The position numbers were made by a program, and so were the translations under genes. From the NCBI GenBank assembly GCA_050697555.1, contig JBOHAD010000002.1, positions 31,552-95,551 of the forward strand: a DNA stretch of 64,000 bases. Reading direction: 5' to 3'. Of this stretch, positions 1 to 8,586 are shown in pieces; within the stretch, counting starts at the first letter, position 1, and the number at the start of each line of letters is the position of its first letter. Origin of the DNA: DASQWP01 sp050697555 (GTDB taxonomy: Bacteria; Actinomycetota; Thermoleophilia; Gaiellales; Gaiellaceae). The notes under the pieces are model-generated. The model did no database searches. It was not told the origin of the DNA and worked only from the letters and a program-made list of their open reading frames with translations.

Positions 1-1
1 C

Positions 2-115
2 GGTACACGCCTCCCCGAGTTTTGCCACAAAGCGTGGTGCGTCGAGCCCAAGGAGAGCAAGATCGTGATTCCCGAATGGGGCATTCCGGTGCCCGGCTCT
101 GTCTCCTGGGACTGA
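2..115 (+). CDS. C-terminal end of an unidentified protein (cut by window edge)
   Basis: An open frame enters from the left edge and ends in TGA at 113-115. About 37 residues are visible, with two cysteines and a mixed, soluble-looking composition (LPEFCHKAWCVEPK, then IPEWGIPVPG), which looks coding. The family cannot be recognised from this piece. An overlapping frame over the same bases runs to 297 but has the arginine-rich look of an out-of-frame translation. Confidence 0.4.
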   Translation, partial: GTRLPEFCHKAWCVEPKESKIVIPEWGIPVPGSVSWD

Positions 116-277
116 GCCGGAAGGGCCAGTCGTGCTTCAGGGAATCGAACGTGCTGAAGAAGACGGGTCTCGCGGACTCGGATCCCGACAACCGAGGCCT
201 TTTGGTCGAGCCATGCCGCTGGACTCCCCGAAGAGGGGACGTCGCTCGCGTGCTCTTGTACTACTCTTTGGAGGGTC

Positions 278-811
278 GTGTCGCAGCTAGCTGCTAGGGG
301 GACGAAGCTGACGTTCGCCTTTTCGGCGGGTTTGTTGTGGATCCCTCTAGTCATCGGCGCACTGATTGCCGCTGACACGGGTCCCCTCGCCGTGGCCGTC
401 GCGTTCGCGATCGCGGGATCGTGTGCGCTCGGGAGCGCGATCGTACTATCGGTTGTGCGCGGCGCGATGGTGAGGGTCACGGCGCTCGCCGGGCTCTCGC
501 TCGGCGTTGTGCTCGCGTCAGCTGGCCTTCCGGTCACCGTGCCGAGTTACGACCCGTACACCGAAGTGGGATTCGGTTATCCGATTCCCTTCGTCTTCGC
601 TGATCTTTCGTACGGGGGCGGCCACCAGCCCGTCGCCCATCCCACCACGGAGCACTGGAATCCATGGGAGCAGCCTGCGCTATTGGATCTACCTCGCTTC
701 TTGCTCTCATATCTCGTCGTCTTCGCTTTGCTCACTGTGATCTCACTCGGCGCCCGCGCAAGCTGGCGACGCGTACGCCACTCGCCGGTTCGGCGGTCGA
801 GCTCCTGGTAA
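278..811 (+). CDS. Hypothetical membrane protein
   Basis: A 177-residue protein starting at GTG with GGAGGG just upstream. Hydrophobic stretches at about residues 13-32, 37-60 and 66-85 and again near 140-157 suggest four membrane helices. A polar, aromatic Pro/Tyr/Gly-rich loop (about 88-130) between helices three and four would face outside. No family is recognised. It lies in the accessory segment that ends at tRNA-Arg(TCT) and has no informative neighbour. The coding call rests on the coherent membrane pattern. Confidence 0.5.
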   Translation: MSQLAARGTKLTFAFSAGLLWIPLVIGALIAADTGPLAVAVAFAIAGSCALGSAIVLSVVRGAMVRVTALAGLSLGVVLASAGLPVTVPSYDPYTEVGFGYPIPFVFADLSYGGGHQPVAHPTTEHWNPWEQPALLDLPRFLLSYLVVFALLTVISLGARASWRRVRHSPVRRSSSW

Positions 812-1013
812 GGCCTTAGACTGCGAGTCGCCAGACGGCTTCGACGTTTCGCTTGCTCAGCCGGACTTCGGCGCTCGGGCACCAGCGAGCGGGTATCACT
901 CCCTATGGCCTTCGATGGCTCGAGGCTCAGTCGGGACGCGACAGAGTTCTCCACGACGCGCATGGAGTCATGGTCTTTGAGGCCGAGCCGACTCCTTCGT
1001 TCGCCTCACTTGG

Positions 1014-1280
1014 GCCAGTGACAGCGGTGGTCGTAAGCCCGGCGAACGGGTGGTCGAGATAGTGCAGGCCGCCGCTCGGCCGGACGTCCAGATGACCGAG
1101 CAGCAACAGCTCGCCTTCGACCTCTACTCGGCCTCGTTCTCTGAAGAGTCAGCGGACGCGCGCTTCCTACTGATGATGGCGGTCGAGACCCTGCTGGAGC
1201 CCCAGAAACGCTCCGAAGCCGTCGCCGCGCACGAAGGTGAGACCGCGTTCCTGCTCGCGGGCGACGAGAAGCTGAAGGTG
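1014..1280 (+). pseudogene. Remnant of a conserved hypothetical protein
   Basis: The frame entering GTG 1050 encodes a stretch centred on LAFDLYSASFSEESADARFL followed by MAVETLLEP, which resembles the body of conserved actinobacterial proteins of unknown function. After about 1280 the frame loses this character and becomes Pro/Arg-rich out-of-frame sequence to a stop at 1397. No clear start or C-terminus is present, so I read it as a 3'-truncated fragment. It sits about 360 bases from tRNA-Arg(TCT), as expected for debris at an integration site. Confidence 0.4.
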
Positions 1281-1512
1281 CGTCGGCCAGGGCTGGCCTG
1301 GGATCGGCCCGGCCCGCCCAACCGACAGGGCCCGCCTCGCACCGCGCCTGCTGGTTCCTCGCCCCTTGGCTGCTCAAGAGGACTCGAGGCACGGTAGCCA
1401 TGTCGGCGCGTGCTTAAGCCATCCCTGCGACCGCCGGTCGCCCCGGCCGGCGGTCGCTCCCGCTTGCTCGGCTCGCCCGGCGAGTCCTCGCGCCCGGCGC
1501 TGACGGGCGAGT

Positions 1513-1541
1513 GCGCGCCAGTCGCGCGCCAGTGCGCGCCA
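1513..1541 (+). repeat. Three copies of GCGCGCCA
   Basis: The octamer GCGCGCCA occurs at 1513-1520, 1524-1531 and 1534-1541, in the same orientation and spaced 11 and 10 bases apart (about one helical turn). Two further copies lie at 9303-9310 and 9315-9322 next to the degenerate att copy. The phasing fits a protein-binding array such as integrase arm sites; that role is inferred. Confidence 0.55.
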
Positions 1542-1547
1542 CTCTTG

Positions 1548-1576
1548 AGCGGTCTCTAGCGGTCTAGGGCGGTCTC
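1548..1576 (+). repeat. Three copies of GCGGTCT at exact 10-base spacing
   Basis: GCGGTCT occurs at 1549-1555, 1559-1565 and 1569-1575. The 10-base period puts all copies on one face of the helix. They lie 67-93 bases from the 3' end of tRNA-Arg(TCT), on the side where an element integrated in that tRNA would sit. Function is inferred, not shown. Confidence 0.55.
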
Positions 1577-1641
1577 GCGGAGGACGCCGCCTGGAGCCCG
1601 AAACCGGCGGGATTGCAGCGGTTTCCGCATGAACAGGCGCA

Positions 1642-1714
1642 TGCGCCTGGCAGGATTCGAACCTGCGACCCGCGGATTAGAAGTCCGCCGCTCTGTCCAC
1701 TGAGCTACAGGCGC
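1642..1714 (-). tRNA. tRNA-Arg(TCT)
   Basis: A 73-base cloverleaf read on the minus strand. The acceptor stem GCGCCTG pairs with CAGGCGC, followed by discriminator A. The anticodon loop is CTTCTAA, giving anticodon TCT. The T-loop TTCGAAT is standard, and CCA is not encoded. Its 3' end points towards the repeat-rich accessory segment on the left. Confidence 0.95.
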
Positions 1715-1756
1715 CCGGCGCCACCGTACCACTCGCTACACTCGGCTCCAGAGCGC

Positions 1757-1830
1757 GGTGGCGGTAGCTCAGCTGGTAGAGCCCCGGGTTGTGGTCCCGG
1801 TGGTCGTGGGTTCGAATCCCATCCGCCACC
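1757..1830 (+). tRNA. tRNA-His(GTG)
   Basis: The acceptor stem GTGGCGG (from 1758) pairs with CCGCCAC, and the extra 5' G at 1757 faces C73 at 1830, the hallmark of tRNA-His. The anticodon loop TTGTGGT gives GTG. CCA is not encoded. It is divergent from the neighbouring tRNA-Arg(TCT). Confidence 0.95.
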
Positions 1831-1831
1831 C

Positions 1832-2965
1832 CTAGCCTCTGGCCCCGATGAGCCGGCGGCCGACGCCCCTCATCTCGAGTGCCCGCGCGACGTCCGTCAC
1901 GGAGAGAATTCCGACGAGCCGCTCTCCGTCCAGGACGAGCGCGCGGTTGACGTCGTTCTCGCCGAGCTCCGCGGCGGCGGCGATGAGCTCGTCCTCCTCC
2001 GCGACGACCGGCACCTCCTCGCGCGGGATCATGCAGTCGCCGACGGTGCGCGTATCCCATTCGCGCCGGGGCACCTCAGCCACGCGGCGGAAGGGGAGGA
2101 GGCCGACGGCGCGGCCGTTGTCGGTCACGGGGTAGGTCGTGTGGCGGCGCGTCCAGACGACGTCGTCCATGAACTCGCCCAGCGTGACGTCCGCCCGCGT
2201 GCTGACGGGATTGCGCACCATCAGGTCGCGCACGCGCAGACCGGCGAGCGCCTGCCGCGTGAGGAGGTAGCGATCCTCTGCGCCCGCGGCCATGAGCAGG
2301 AACCAGCCGATGAACGCCAGCCAGGCGCCGCTGAACGCGTTCAGGAAGATGAGCAGGGCGATTCCGCCGCCGATGAAGAGGTAGCCCATGGACCGCCCGA
2401 TCGCCGCCGCGATGCGGGTCGCCCAGGCGAACTCGCCGCGGAAGTGCCAGAGCGCTGAGCGCAGCACCCGGCCGCCGTCGAGAGGCAGGGCCGGCAGCAG
2501 GTTGAAGACGAGGAGCGTCAGGTTGATGTAGCCGAGCCAGAAGAGGACGCCGTCGACGCTCGGCGTCATGCGCAGGGCCCAGGCGAGGAGCGCGAAGAGG
2601 AGCCCGAGCACGAGCGAGACGAGCGGCCCCGCGACGGCGATGCGGAACTCGGCGCCCGCGGTCGGGAACATGCCCTTGAACTTCGCCACCCCGCCGAAGA
2701 GCCAGAGCGTGATGCCCTCGATCTCCATCCCCTCCCGTCGCGCCTCGAGCGCATGGCCGAGCTCGTGGAGGAGGAGCGAGACGAAGAAGAGGACCGCCGC
2801 GACGATCGCCATGGCGACGTACGTCCCGTCGGAGAGGCCGGGGTTCTGGTTCGGGAAGATGCCGGTCGCCAGCGTCCAGACGATCAGCGCGAAGACGACG
2901 AGCCAGCTCCAGTTGAGCCCGATGCGGATGCCGCCGATGCGGCCGAGGGTGAAGCTGTCCTGCAA
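1832..2965 (-). CDS. Site-2 protease family metalloprotease with CBS domains
   Basis: A 377-residue integral membrane zinc protease of the M50 (site-2/Rip) family. The zinc motif HELGH is at residues 67-71 and the third-ligand motif LPLDGGR is near 160-166. Several hydrophobic segments surround them (about 18-38, 50-66, 108-130, 140-160, 185-225). The last ~130 residues form a CBS pair, probably a nucleotide-sensing module that tunes cleavage. Members cut substrates such as anti-sigma factors inside the membrane; the substrate here is unknown. The stop lies 2 bases from the tRNA-His 3' end. Confidence 0.93.
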   Translation of the reverse strand: MQDSFTLGRIGGIRIGLNWSWLVVFALIVWTLATGIFPNQNPGLSDGTYVAMAIVAAVLFFVSLLLHELGHALEARREGMEIEGITLWLFGGVAKFKGMFPTAGAEFRIAVAGPLVSLVLGLLFALLAWALRMTPSVDGVLFWLGYINLTLLVFNLLPALPLDGGRVLRSALWHFRGEFAWATRIAAAIGRSMGYLFIGGGIALLIFLNAFSGAWLAFIGWFLLMAAGAEDRYLLTRQALAGLRVRDLMVRNPVSTRADVTLGEFMDDVVWTRRHTTYPVTDNGRAVGLLPFRRVAEVPRREWDTRTVGDCMIPREEVPVVAEEDELIAAAAELGENDVNRALVLDGERLVGILSVTDVARALEMRGVGRRLIGARG

Positions 2966-2971
2966 CGGCTT

Positions 2972-3148
2972 CTACCGGGCCTTGCGGGCCTTCTGGACGG
3001 CCGTGCCGATCCGTCGGGCCACGACCGGCCCGTGCGTGCGCACGCTTCGACCGGCCGTCTCCCTGATCCGGCGGCGCTGCTCAGGCGGGATGCGCTTCCA
3101 GCCCCGCCGTGCTCGGTTGGCGACGAAGATCAGCTTCCACACGACCAT
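2972..3148 (-). CDS. Small basic conserved hypothetical protein
   Basis: A 58-residue protein starting MVVWKLIFVANRARRGWKRI, with GAGGAGGTGG directly before ATG. It is rich in Arg and Lys and has a short hydrophobic N-terminus. The start was chosen for this ribosome site over the longer upstream frame. It lies 6 bases upstream of the site-2 protease on the same strand, so the two are probably co-transcribed. Short proteins of this look occur in related actinobacteria, but no function is known to me. Confidence 0.65.
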   Translation of the reverse strand: MVVWKLIFVANRARRGWKRIPPEQRRRIRETAGRSVRTHGPVVARRIGTAVQKARKAR

Positions 3149-3244
3149 CCACCTCCTCTCTCTCCGCTCCGGGCGCTTTCGTAACGGTACGCGTCCGGCG
3201 TAGGTCTCGCAGGATCGCTCCCTCCCGAGGAGAACCCAGCCGCC

Positions 3245-4386
3245 GTGGCCCTCCTGGTTCTCGCGCGGCCCGGCGACGCAAGCGCGGAGACGCTGGCGCT
3301 CGCGCTCGTCCCGAACGGCTGACGTTCGGCGGGCCACGACCGCGAGCGGGGTCCTCACGCCGGCTCAGCCGGACGTGGGGATCGTGGTCGAGCGCAGGGC
3401 CGGTCCGGGCTGGGAGACGGTCGCGGAGACCGCCACCGACGCGGCGGGCGCCTTCTCCGCGACCTTCGAGCCGCGGGCGGGAGGCAGGGTCCGCGCGCGA
3501 ATCGCCGACGCAGGTGCGATCAGCTCCGAGGTCCGCCTCAGCGTCCTTCCCAGCATTGCGGTCAGGAGGAGCGGGGGCCGCGCGTTCCTCGGCGCGCCGC
3601 TCCGCGTGCAGATCCGTCCGGTCACCTACCGAGGCCGGGTCACCGTCTTCTCGCTGCGGGGCGGGCCGCGTGGTCGGGCGCGCGAGCGGACGTGTCCGGG
3701 ACGGACGCCTGCGCGTGGTCGCGCCCACGCCCGGGATCGGGAGCTTTCGCGTGAGACTGGCTTTCCGGCAGCGTTCGGCCTCGAGCCGCGCATAGTGAAG
3801 TCACGCGTGCGGGCGACGGCGCGACGCCTCTCGGTCGGGTCGCACGGCCCCGACGTGCGCGCGCTTCACCGCAGGCTCGCCGAGCTACGGGTGCACGTCC
3901 CGGGGCTCTCACGCCGCTACTCCTGGGCGACGTTCGACGCGGTGCTTGCCTTCCAGAAGGCGGTCGGCCTCTCGCGCACGGGCGTCGTCTCGGCCGCGAC
4001 CTGGCGGGCGCTGGGCCGCCGCCGCGGCTTCGGCCCTCGCTACGGCAAGCCGAAGCTCCACATCGAGGTCGGCAAGACCCGGCAGATCCTCATGGTCGTC
4101 CGGCGGGGGCGCGTGACGGCCGTGCTGCCCGTGTCGACGGGCGCCACCGGGAACACGCCTGAGGGCGCCTTCCGCATACCTCTGGAAGGCGCCGGCGACG
4201 AGCACCTGGCTGGGGCCCGGGATCCTCTATCGCACGATGACCTTTCACGGGAACTTCGCCATCCACGGCTGGGCCGACGTACCGCGCTACCCGGCGAGCC
4301 ACGGGTGCGTGCGCGTTCCCATCTGGGCCGCCGACTGGCTCTACGACCGCTCGCCGGTCGGAGAGCGCGTGTACGTCTACGGCTGA
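3245..4386 (+). pseudogene. L,D-transpeptidase with peptidoglycan-binding domain, multiply frameshifted
   Basis: The parts of a secreted L,D-transpeptidase are all present but spread over frames. There is a signal-like start (GTG 3245), a beta-rich N-region, a peptidoglycan-binding repeat (SVGSHGPDVRALHRRLAEL) and the start of the YkuD domain. The catalytic tail with HGNFAIHGW and ASHGCVRVP lies in another frame and ends at TGA 4384-4386. Shifts are needed near 3315, 3655, 3780 and 4175. The enzyme would crosslink peptidoglycan 3-3. Either the gene is dead or this stretch is poorly assembled. Confidence 0.7.
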
Positions 4387-4413
4387 GCAGCCGTGCGGGT
4401 ATAAAGGTCGGAG

Positions 4414-5151
4414 GTGGCTGACCGCGTGGGGGAAAGGCTCGCGCTCGAGCAGGCTGTCGAGGCGGTGCCGGGCACGGACCTCGCCGCGTCGCTCGACGAC
4501 GTCGCGGCGGCGCTCCCGGTGGCTGTCTCGGTCGAGGCCGTGACGATCCGCCTCCGCGACACGGAGACAGAACGGCTGCATCTGCTCGCGGCAGCCGGGA
4601 TGCCCTCGCGCGACGTGCGCCGGCTGAGCCTGGAGCCGCTCACGATCGCGCACGCGCGTACGCTCCTCGCCGTCGGCGCGGAGCACTCGCTCGCGCGCAA
4701 GGTCGGCCTCGTCTGGCTGCACGGCCGGTGGCTGGCGGACGAGGGCGATCCGCTTGGACTCGTGCTCGTCGGCTCACGAACCCGTCGCCGGGCGGACGAC
4801 GACGATCTCGCGCTGATCGCGGCGACGGCGGCGCTCCTCGCCGAGCGGCTCGCCCACGTCGATCGCTCACCGGCGGCTCTGCACGCGGCGTCGCTCTCGC
4901 TCGTCCGTCGTCTCGTCCTCGAGACGCCGCCCAGCCTGGACGGCCGCCTGGCCGCGCTGCGGCCGCGGGAGCAGACGATCCTCGAGCTCTACGCGGACGG
5001 CCTCTCGGCCCGCGAGATCGCCGAGCTGCTCGTCATCTCGCCGCATACGGTGCGGACGCACCTCAAGCTCGCCTTCAAGCGGCTCGACATCCACTCCCGC
5101 GATGATGCGACGGAGATCGTCCGCCGCGACCAGCTGCTGACACTGCTCTGA
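4414..5151 (+). CDS. LuxR-family regulator with GAF-like sensor domain
   Basis: A 245-residue protein. The first ~150 residues look like a degenerate GAF sensor. The C-terminus (about 182-240) is a LuxR/GerE helix-turn-helix: LRPREQTILELYADGLSARE, then a recognition helix with SPHTVRTHLKLAFKRL. There is no receiver domain, so it probably binds a small ligand rather than being phosphorylated. GTG 4414 sits almost on top of GGAGG; GTG 4426 has better spacing and may be the true start. A TATAAA box lies at about 4400. It converges on sod with one base between the stops. Confidence 0.85.
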   Translation: MADRVGERLALEQAVEAVPGTDLAASLDDVAAALPVAVSVEAVTIRLRDTETERLHLLAAAGMPSRDVRRLSLEPLTIAHARTLLAVGAEHSLARKVGLVWLHGRWLADEGDPLGLVLVGSRTRRRADDDDLALIAATAALLAERLAHVDRSPAALHAASLSLVRRLVLETPPSLDGRLAALRPREQTILELYADGLSAREIAELLVISPHTVRTHLKLAFKRLDIHSRDDATEIVRRDQLLTLL

Positions 5152-5152
5152 G

Positions 5153-5755
5153 CTACGAGCCCGAGTAGCCCTCCGCGACCTTCGCCCACTCGACGACGTT
5201 CCACCAGGCGTCGATGTAGTCCGGGCGTCGATTCTGGTACTTGAGGTAGTAGGCGTGCTCCCAGACGTCGACGCCGAGGAGCGGCGTCTTTCCCTGCGAG
5301 ATCGGGTTGTCCTGGTTCGGCGTCGAGACGACCGCGAGACCGCCGCCCTCCTCGACCAGCCACGCCCAGCCGGAGCCGAACTGGTTCACGCCGGCGTCCT
5401 TGAGCTGGGCCTTGAAGTCCTCGAAGGAGCCGAAGCCCGACTGGATCGCCTCCGCGAGCGCGCCCTCGGGATCGCCGCCGCCGCCCGCGCTCATCCACTC
5501 CCAGAAGAGGGAGTGGTTGTAGTGGCCGCCGCCATTGTTCCGAACCGGGGTGCGCTTGTCGTCCGGGATCCGGTCGAGGTTTCGGAGTACCTCCTCGATC
5601 GGCTTGTCCGCCCACTCGGTGCCTTCGAGCGCGGCGTTGACCTTGTCCACGTAGGCCTGGTGGTGCTTGTCGTGGTGGACCCGCATCGTCTGCTCGTCGA
5701 TGTGCGGCTCGAGCGCGCCGTAGTCGTAGGGAAGTGCCGGAACCTCGTACGCCAT
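5153..5755 (-). CDS. sodA: Fe/Mn superoxide dismutase
   Basis: A 200-residue cytoplasmic enzyme converting superoxide to hydrogen peroxide and oxygen. The N-terminal signature RVHHDKHHQAYVDKVN holds the first metal ligand (His27). The second lies in GGGHYNHSLFW, and the last two in DVWEHAYY. GSGWAWLV and the full family length are present. Metal choice cannot be settled by eye, and symbol sodA is used by convention. The divergent gene to the right starts within about 160 bases. Confidence 0.95.
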   Translation of the reverse strand: MAYEVPALPYDYGALEPHIDEQTMRVHHDKHHQAYVDKVNAALEGTEWADKPIEEVLRNLDRIPDDKRTPVRNNGGGHYNHSLFWEWMSAGGGGDPEGALAEAIQSGFGSFEDFKAQLKDAGVNQFGSGWAWLVEEGGGLAVVSTPNQDNPISQGKTPLLGVDVWEHAYYLKYQNRRPDYIDAWWNVVEWAKVAEGYSGS

Positions 5756-5907
5756 TGCGGTGCCTCCTTCGCGTCGTGTCGATCTGCCCGGAATCTACAG
5801 TGGCCTCGATTCGTCCCGCCGACGATTGCCCCGGTGGGGCATCTCCGCGACGATTTGCGCCCGTAGCTGCTGGAGATCAAGGCCCCGAGTTCCTTACCTG
5901 GTCGCGC

Positions 5908-7041
5908 TTGCCCGGGGAGCCAGGGGCATCATCCGTTCTCAGCCGCCGGGCCCTGAACCGGGCGACCCTCGAGCGGCAGCTGCTGCTCCGTCGCTCGGAG
6001 CTGTCGGCCCTCGACGTCGTCGAGCACCTCGTCGGCATGCAGGCCCAGGTGCCCCTGAATCCGTACACGGCGCTGTGGTCGCGGCTCCAGCGGTTCCGGC
6101 CCGACGAGCTCGCGCAGCTGCTCCTGGACCGCAAGGTCGTTCGGATCGTCGTCATGCGGGGGACGCTGCACCTCGTCACCGCCGGCGACTGCCTGGTGCT
6201 GCGGCCGCTCGCACAGCCCGTGCTCGACCGCGAGCTCACCCGCCATCCGCAGTACGGGCCCGCGCTCCTCGGGGTCGAACTCGACCCGGTCCTGGCCTTC
6301 GCCCGGGCGCTGCTCGCCGAGCGGCCACGCACCGGCGCTGAGCTGCGCGCCGCCATGGAGGAGCGGTTCCCGGAGTACGACGGAGCAGCACTGGCGTACG
6401 CCTGTCGCAACCTGTTGGCCTTCGTCCAGGTCCCGCCGCGGGGCGTGTGGGGCCGCACCGCCCAGGTCGCCTCCACGACCGCCGAATCGTGGCTGGGCCG
6501 GCCGCTGGCGACCAACCCGTCGATCGACGACGTCGTTCTCCGCTACCTCGCCGCCTTCGGTCCGGCGACGGTGGCCGACGTGGCCACCTGGTCGCGCCTG
6601 ACGGGGCTGCGGGAGGTCGTCGACCGGCTCCGGCCCCTGCTACGGACGTTTCGGGACGAGCGCGGCCGCGAGCTGGTCGACCTCCCCAACGCGCCCCGGC
6701 CCGACCCCGACACGCCGGCCCCGCCTCGCTTCCTGCCCGAGTTCGACAACGTGCTGCTCTCGCACGCCGACCGCAGCCGTTTCGTCTCGGAGGAGCAGCG
6801 CGCGCGCCTCCCCGCCACCGTCGGGCCGGTTCACGGTTCCGTGCTCAACGACGGGTTCCTCTGCGGCACCTGGCGGCTCGAACGCGACGGCGACCCCGGG
6901 AGCGCCACGCTGGTGGTCAGCCACCTGGAGCGCCTGACCAAGCGGGCCACGGCCGCGCTCGCGGCCGAGGGCCGCCGACTTCTTGGCTTCGTGGCCGCCG
7001 ACGCCGACGCCCACGACGTCCGCTTCGTCGCCGTCGACTGA
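5908..7041 (+). CDS. Winged-helix DNA-binding protein, AlkZ/YcaQ-like
   Basis: About 377 residues. Family similarity begins at LSRRALNRATLERQLLLRR and continues through HLVGMQAQVPLNPYTALWSR to LPEFDNVLLSHADRSRF, the layout of winged-helix proteins related to the AlkZ/YcaQ DNA glycosylases. E. coli YcaQ unhooks interstrand crosslinks; whether this branch has glycosylase activity is unknown. The frame is open from 5734, inside the antisense of sod, but similarity begins near 5935. I chose TTG 5908 as a conservative start, without a clear ribosome site. Confidence 0.8.
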   Translation: MPGEPGASSVLSRRALNRATLERQLLLRRSELSALDVVEHLVGMQAQVPLNPYTALWSRLQRFRPDELAQLLLDRKVVRIVVMRGTLHLVTAGDCLVLRPLAQPVLDRELTRHPQYGPALLGVELDPVLAFARALLAERPRTGAELRAAMEERFPEYDGAALAYACRNLLAFVQVPPRGVWGRTAQVASTTAESWLGRPLATNPSIDDVVLRYLAAFGPATVADVATWSRLTGLREVVDRLRPLLRTFRDERGRELVDLPNAPRPDPDTPAPPRFLPEFDNVLLSHADRSRFVSEEQRARLPATVGPVHGSVLNDGFLCGTWRLERDGDPGSATLVVSHLERLTKRATAALAAEGRRLLGFVAADADAHDVRFVAVD

Positions 7042-7065
7042 CTTCCCGCGTTGGGCGGGGAGCGT

Positions 7066-7545
7066 CTAGGTGCCCGGCTGGGCCGGCGGGCTGCCCGGGA
7101 GGTGGAGGAGGTTCTCGACCGCGCGGACGCCCTTCACGTTGCGGACTCGGGCCTCGAGCTCCGCGACCAGCTCCGGTCGGTCGACCTGACCCCGCAAGAA
7201 GACGACGCCTTCCTCGGCGTTGATGTTGATCTGGCCCTTGGGGACGTCACGGTCGCGGAAGAGGATGCTCTCGACTTTGTGCGCGAGCGTCACGTCGTCG
7301 GGGTCCTCCCTGCTGTGCGGTAGCGCGCGGGCGACGCGTCTCGCACGGCCAAGGGTCTCGGCGGACGCGTGGCGCGCGAAGCGGCGGGCCCGGTTCTCGC
7401 CACGGCGGGCGAGCTTGAGCCCGCGGTCGCGCGTGGTGTGCCGGCGCCGCCTCCCGCTCGAGGGATCGAGGAAGTGCGCGAGGGCCGCTCCGACAGCCGC
7501 CGAGGCGGCGAGGAGGAGGGTCAGTGGGCGCGCGGAGGGACGCAT
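7066..7545 (-). CDS. BON-domain protein with N-terminal membrane segment
   Basis: 159 residues. A hydrophobic segment at about 7-24 probably serves as a membrane anchor. A basic Arg-rich linker follows, then a BON domain at about 88-150 (HKVESILFRDRDVPKGQIN, FLRGQVDRPELVAELEARVR). BON domains bind phospholipid or hydrophobic ligands and often occur in envelope stress proteins. It is convergent with the AlkZ-like gene. No partner suggests a specific role. Confidence 0.8.
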   Translation of the reverse strand: MRPSARPLTLLLAASAAVGAALAHFLDPSSGRRRRHTTRDRGLKLARRGENRARRFARHASAETLGRARRVARALPHSREDPDDVTLAHKVESILFRDRDVPKGQININAEEGVVFLRGQVDRPELVAELEARVRNVKGVRAVENLLHLPGSPPAQPGT

Positions 7546-7598
7546 GCGGCGGATGCCGCGACCCTACCATCCGTCGGGGCCGAGTCAATGGGCGCCTG

Positions 7599-8111
7599 TC
7601 AGGCCGTGCGCCTGCGCGCCGCGGGGCCCTCGAGGAGCTTGAAGCGGCCCTCCAGGGCGAGCAGCTTGCGGTCCTTGAGGCGCTTGGTGATGAGCTCGCA
7701 GAGGCGCTCGCGCGCGGCGGCCGTCTCCCTGCTGGCCTGCTCCTCTTCCCGGTGTCGCAGATAGGCGTTCGCGAGGAAGCCGATCTGGATGACGTCGCCG
7801 CGCGCGGCGCGAATCGCCTTCTTCGCCTCGTCGAGTGTGAGGGAGACCTCTGCCGGCAGCTCCACGGGAAGGTCCGGCGCTACCTCTTCGCCAGGTGCAT
7901 AGGGGCGCGCGTACTCACTCGCAGGGTGCCTGGGACGCGGTCCCGCGGGCGCCGTCTGCTCGTCCTCGGGCGCCGTCTGCGCGTCCTCGGGCGCCGCCGG
8001 AGGGACCGGCGGCCGGGTCGGCTCAGACTCCTCCGTTGTCGGTTCTTCGGTTGCCGGTACTTCGCCCGCATTCTCGACGCGCCGGCGCCACGGCCACAGT
8101 CGCAGCTTCAT
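7599..8111 (-). CDS. Hypothetical protein with disordered Pro/Glu/Thr N-half
   Basis: 170 residues. Residues 1-80 are low-complexity (Pro, Glu, Thr, Ala) and likely disordered after a short basic start MKLRLWPWRRR. Residues 85-165 are charged and helical, with LTLDEAKKAIRAARGDVIQI and LCELITKRLKDRKLL. It has no signal peptide or membrane segment. No domain is recognised. Coding is supported by a coherent helical C-half and a clean ATG. It is probably monocistronic. Confidence 0.6.
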   Translation of the reverse strand: MKLRLWPWRRRVENAGEVPATEEPTTEESEPTRPPVPPAAPEDAQTAPEDEQTAPAGPRPRHPASEYARPYAPGEEVAPDLPVELPAEVSLTLDEAKKAIRAARGDVIQIGFLANAYLRHREEEQASRETAAARERLCELITKRLKDRKLLALEGRFKLLEGPAARRRTA

Positions 8112-8231
8112 GCGCTCCTTCTACCGCAGGTGCACGATCTCCGTCGCGGGTCGGGTGATCGAGTTTAGGGCCCCGGCGTCTCGAGGCCGAGTAGAGAACC
8201 TCGAGTCTGCCAGACCGGCGCCGTTGCGCGT

Positions 8232-8582
8232 TCAGTCTCCGCGCTCTTCCTTGGCGTCGAGCACCTCGGCGAGCATGAACGGGGTCCCGTCGGGGTCGTA
8301 GAAGGTAGAGGGCTTGACCTGACCTTCGATCTCGTGGGTGTCGCCGTCGAACTTCACGCCTCGCGACTCCATGTGCAGGCGGGCGGCGTCGATGTCGGAG
8401 ACGCCGAAGGTGGGCGTCGTCCCGCCCGGCTTGACCTCCTCGACTTGGCCGAGTCCGAGGCTGAGCCCCTCGACGCTCGTCGCCAGCTCGCACCAGCCGT
8501 AGTCGTCCATCAGGTAGGTCGGCTCGAACCCGAGCATCTCGCCCCACCAGTCGATCGAGCGGTGGAGGTCGGAGACGTTCAC
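8232..8582 (-). CDS. VOC (glyoxalase/bleomycin-resistance fold) protein
   Basis: About 116 residues with the typical VOC pattern: VNVSDLHRSIDWWGEMLGFE at the start, a central TPTFGVSDIDAARLHMESRG, and the end STFYDPDGTPFMLAEVLD. Such proteins bind metal and act in small-molecule detoxification or resistance; the substrate is unknown. Family members usually extend a few residues before VNVSDL, and here the frame stays open upstream but antisense to the neighbouring HTH gene. GTG 8582 is the nearest start. The 5' end may have been replaced at a recombination joint. Confidence 0.8.
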   Translation of the reverse strand: MNVSDLHRSIDWWGEMLGFEPTYLMDDYGWCELATSVEGLSLGLGQVEEVKPGGTTPTFGVSDIDAARLHMESRGVKFDGDTHEIEGQVKPSTFYDPDGTPFMLAEVLDAKEERGD

Positions 8583-8586
8583 GGAG

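Noticed and set aside
3245..3330. TGA in the L,D-transpeptidase N-terminus as recoding
   Set aside because: The downstream domain is in another frame and the gene has further shifts; not a same-frame UGA.
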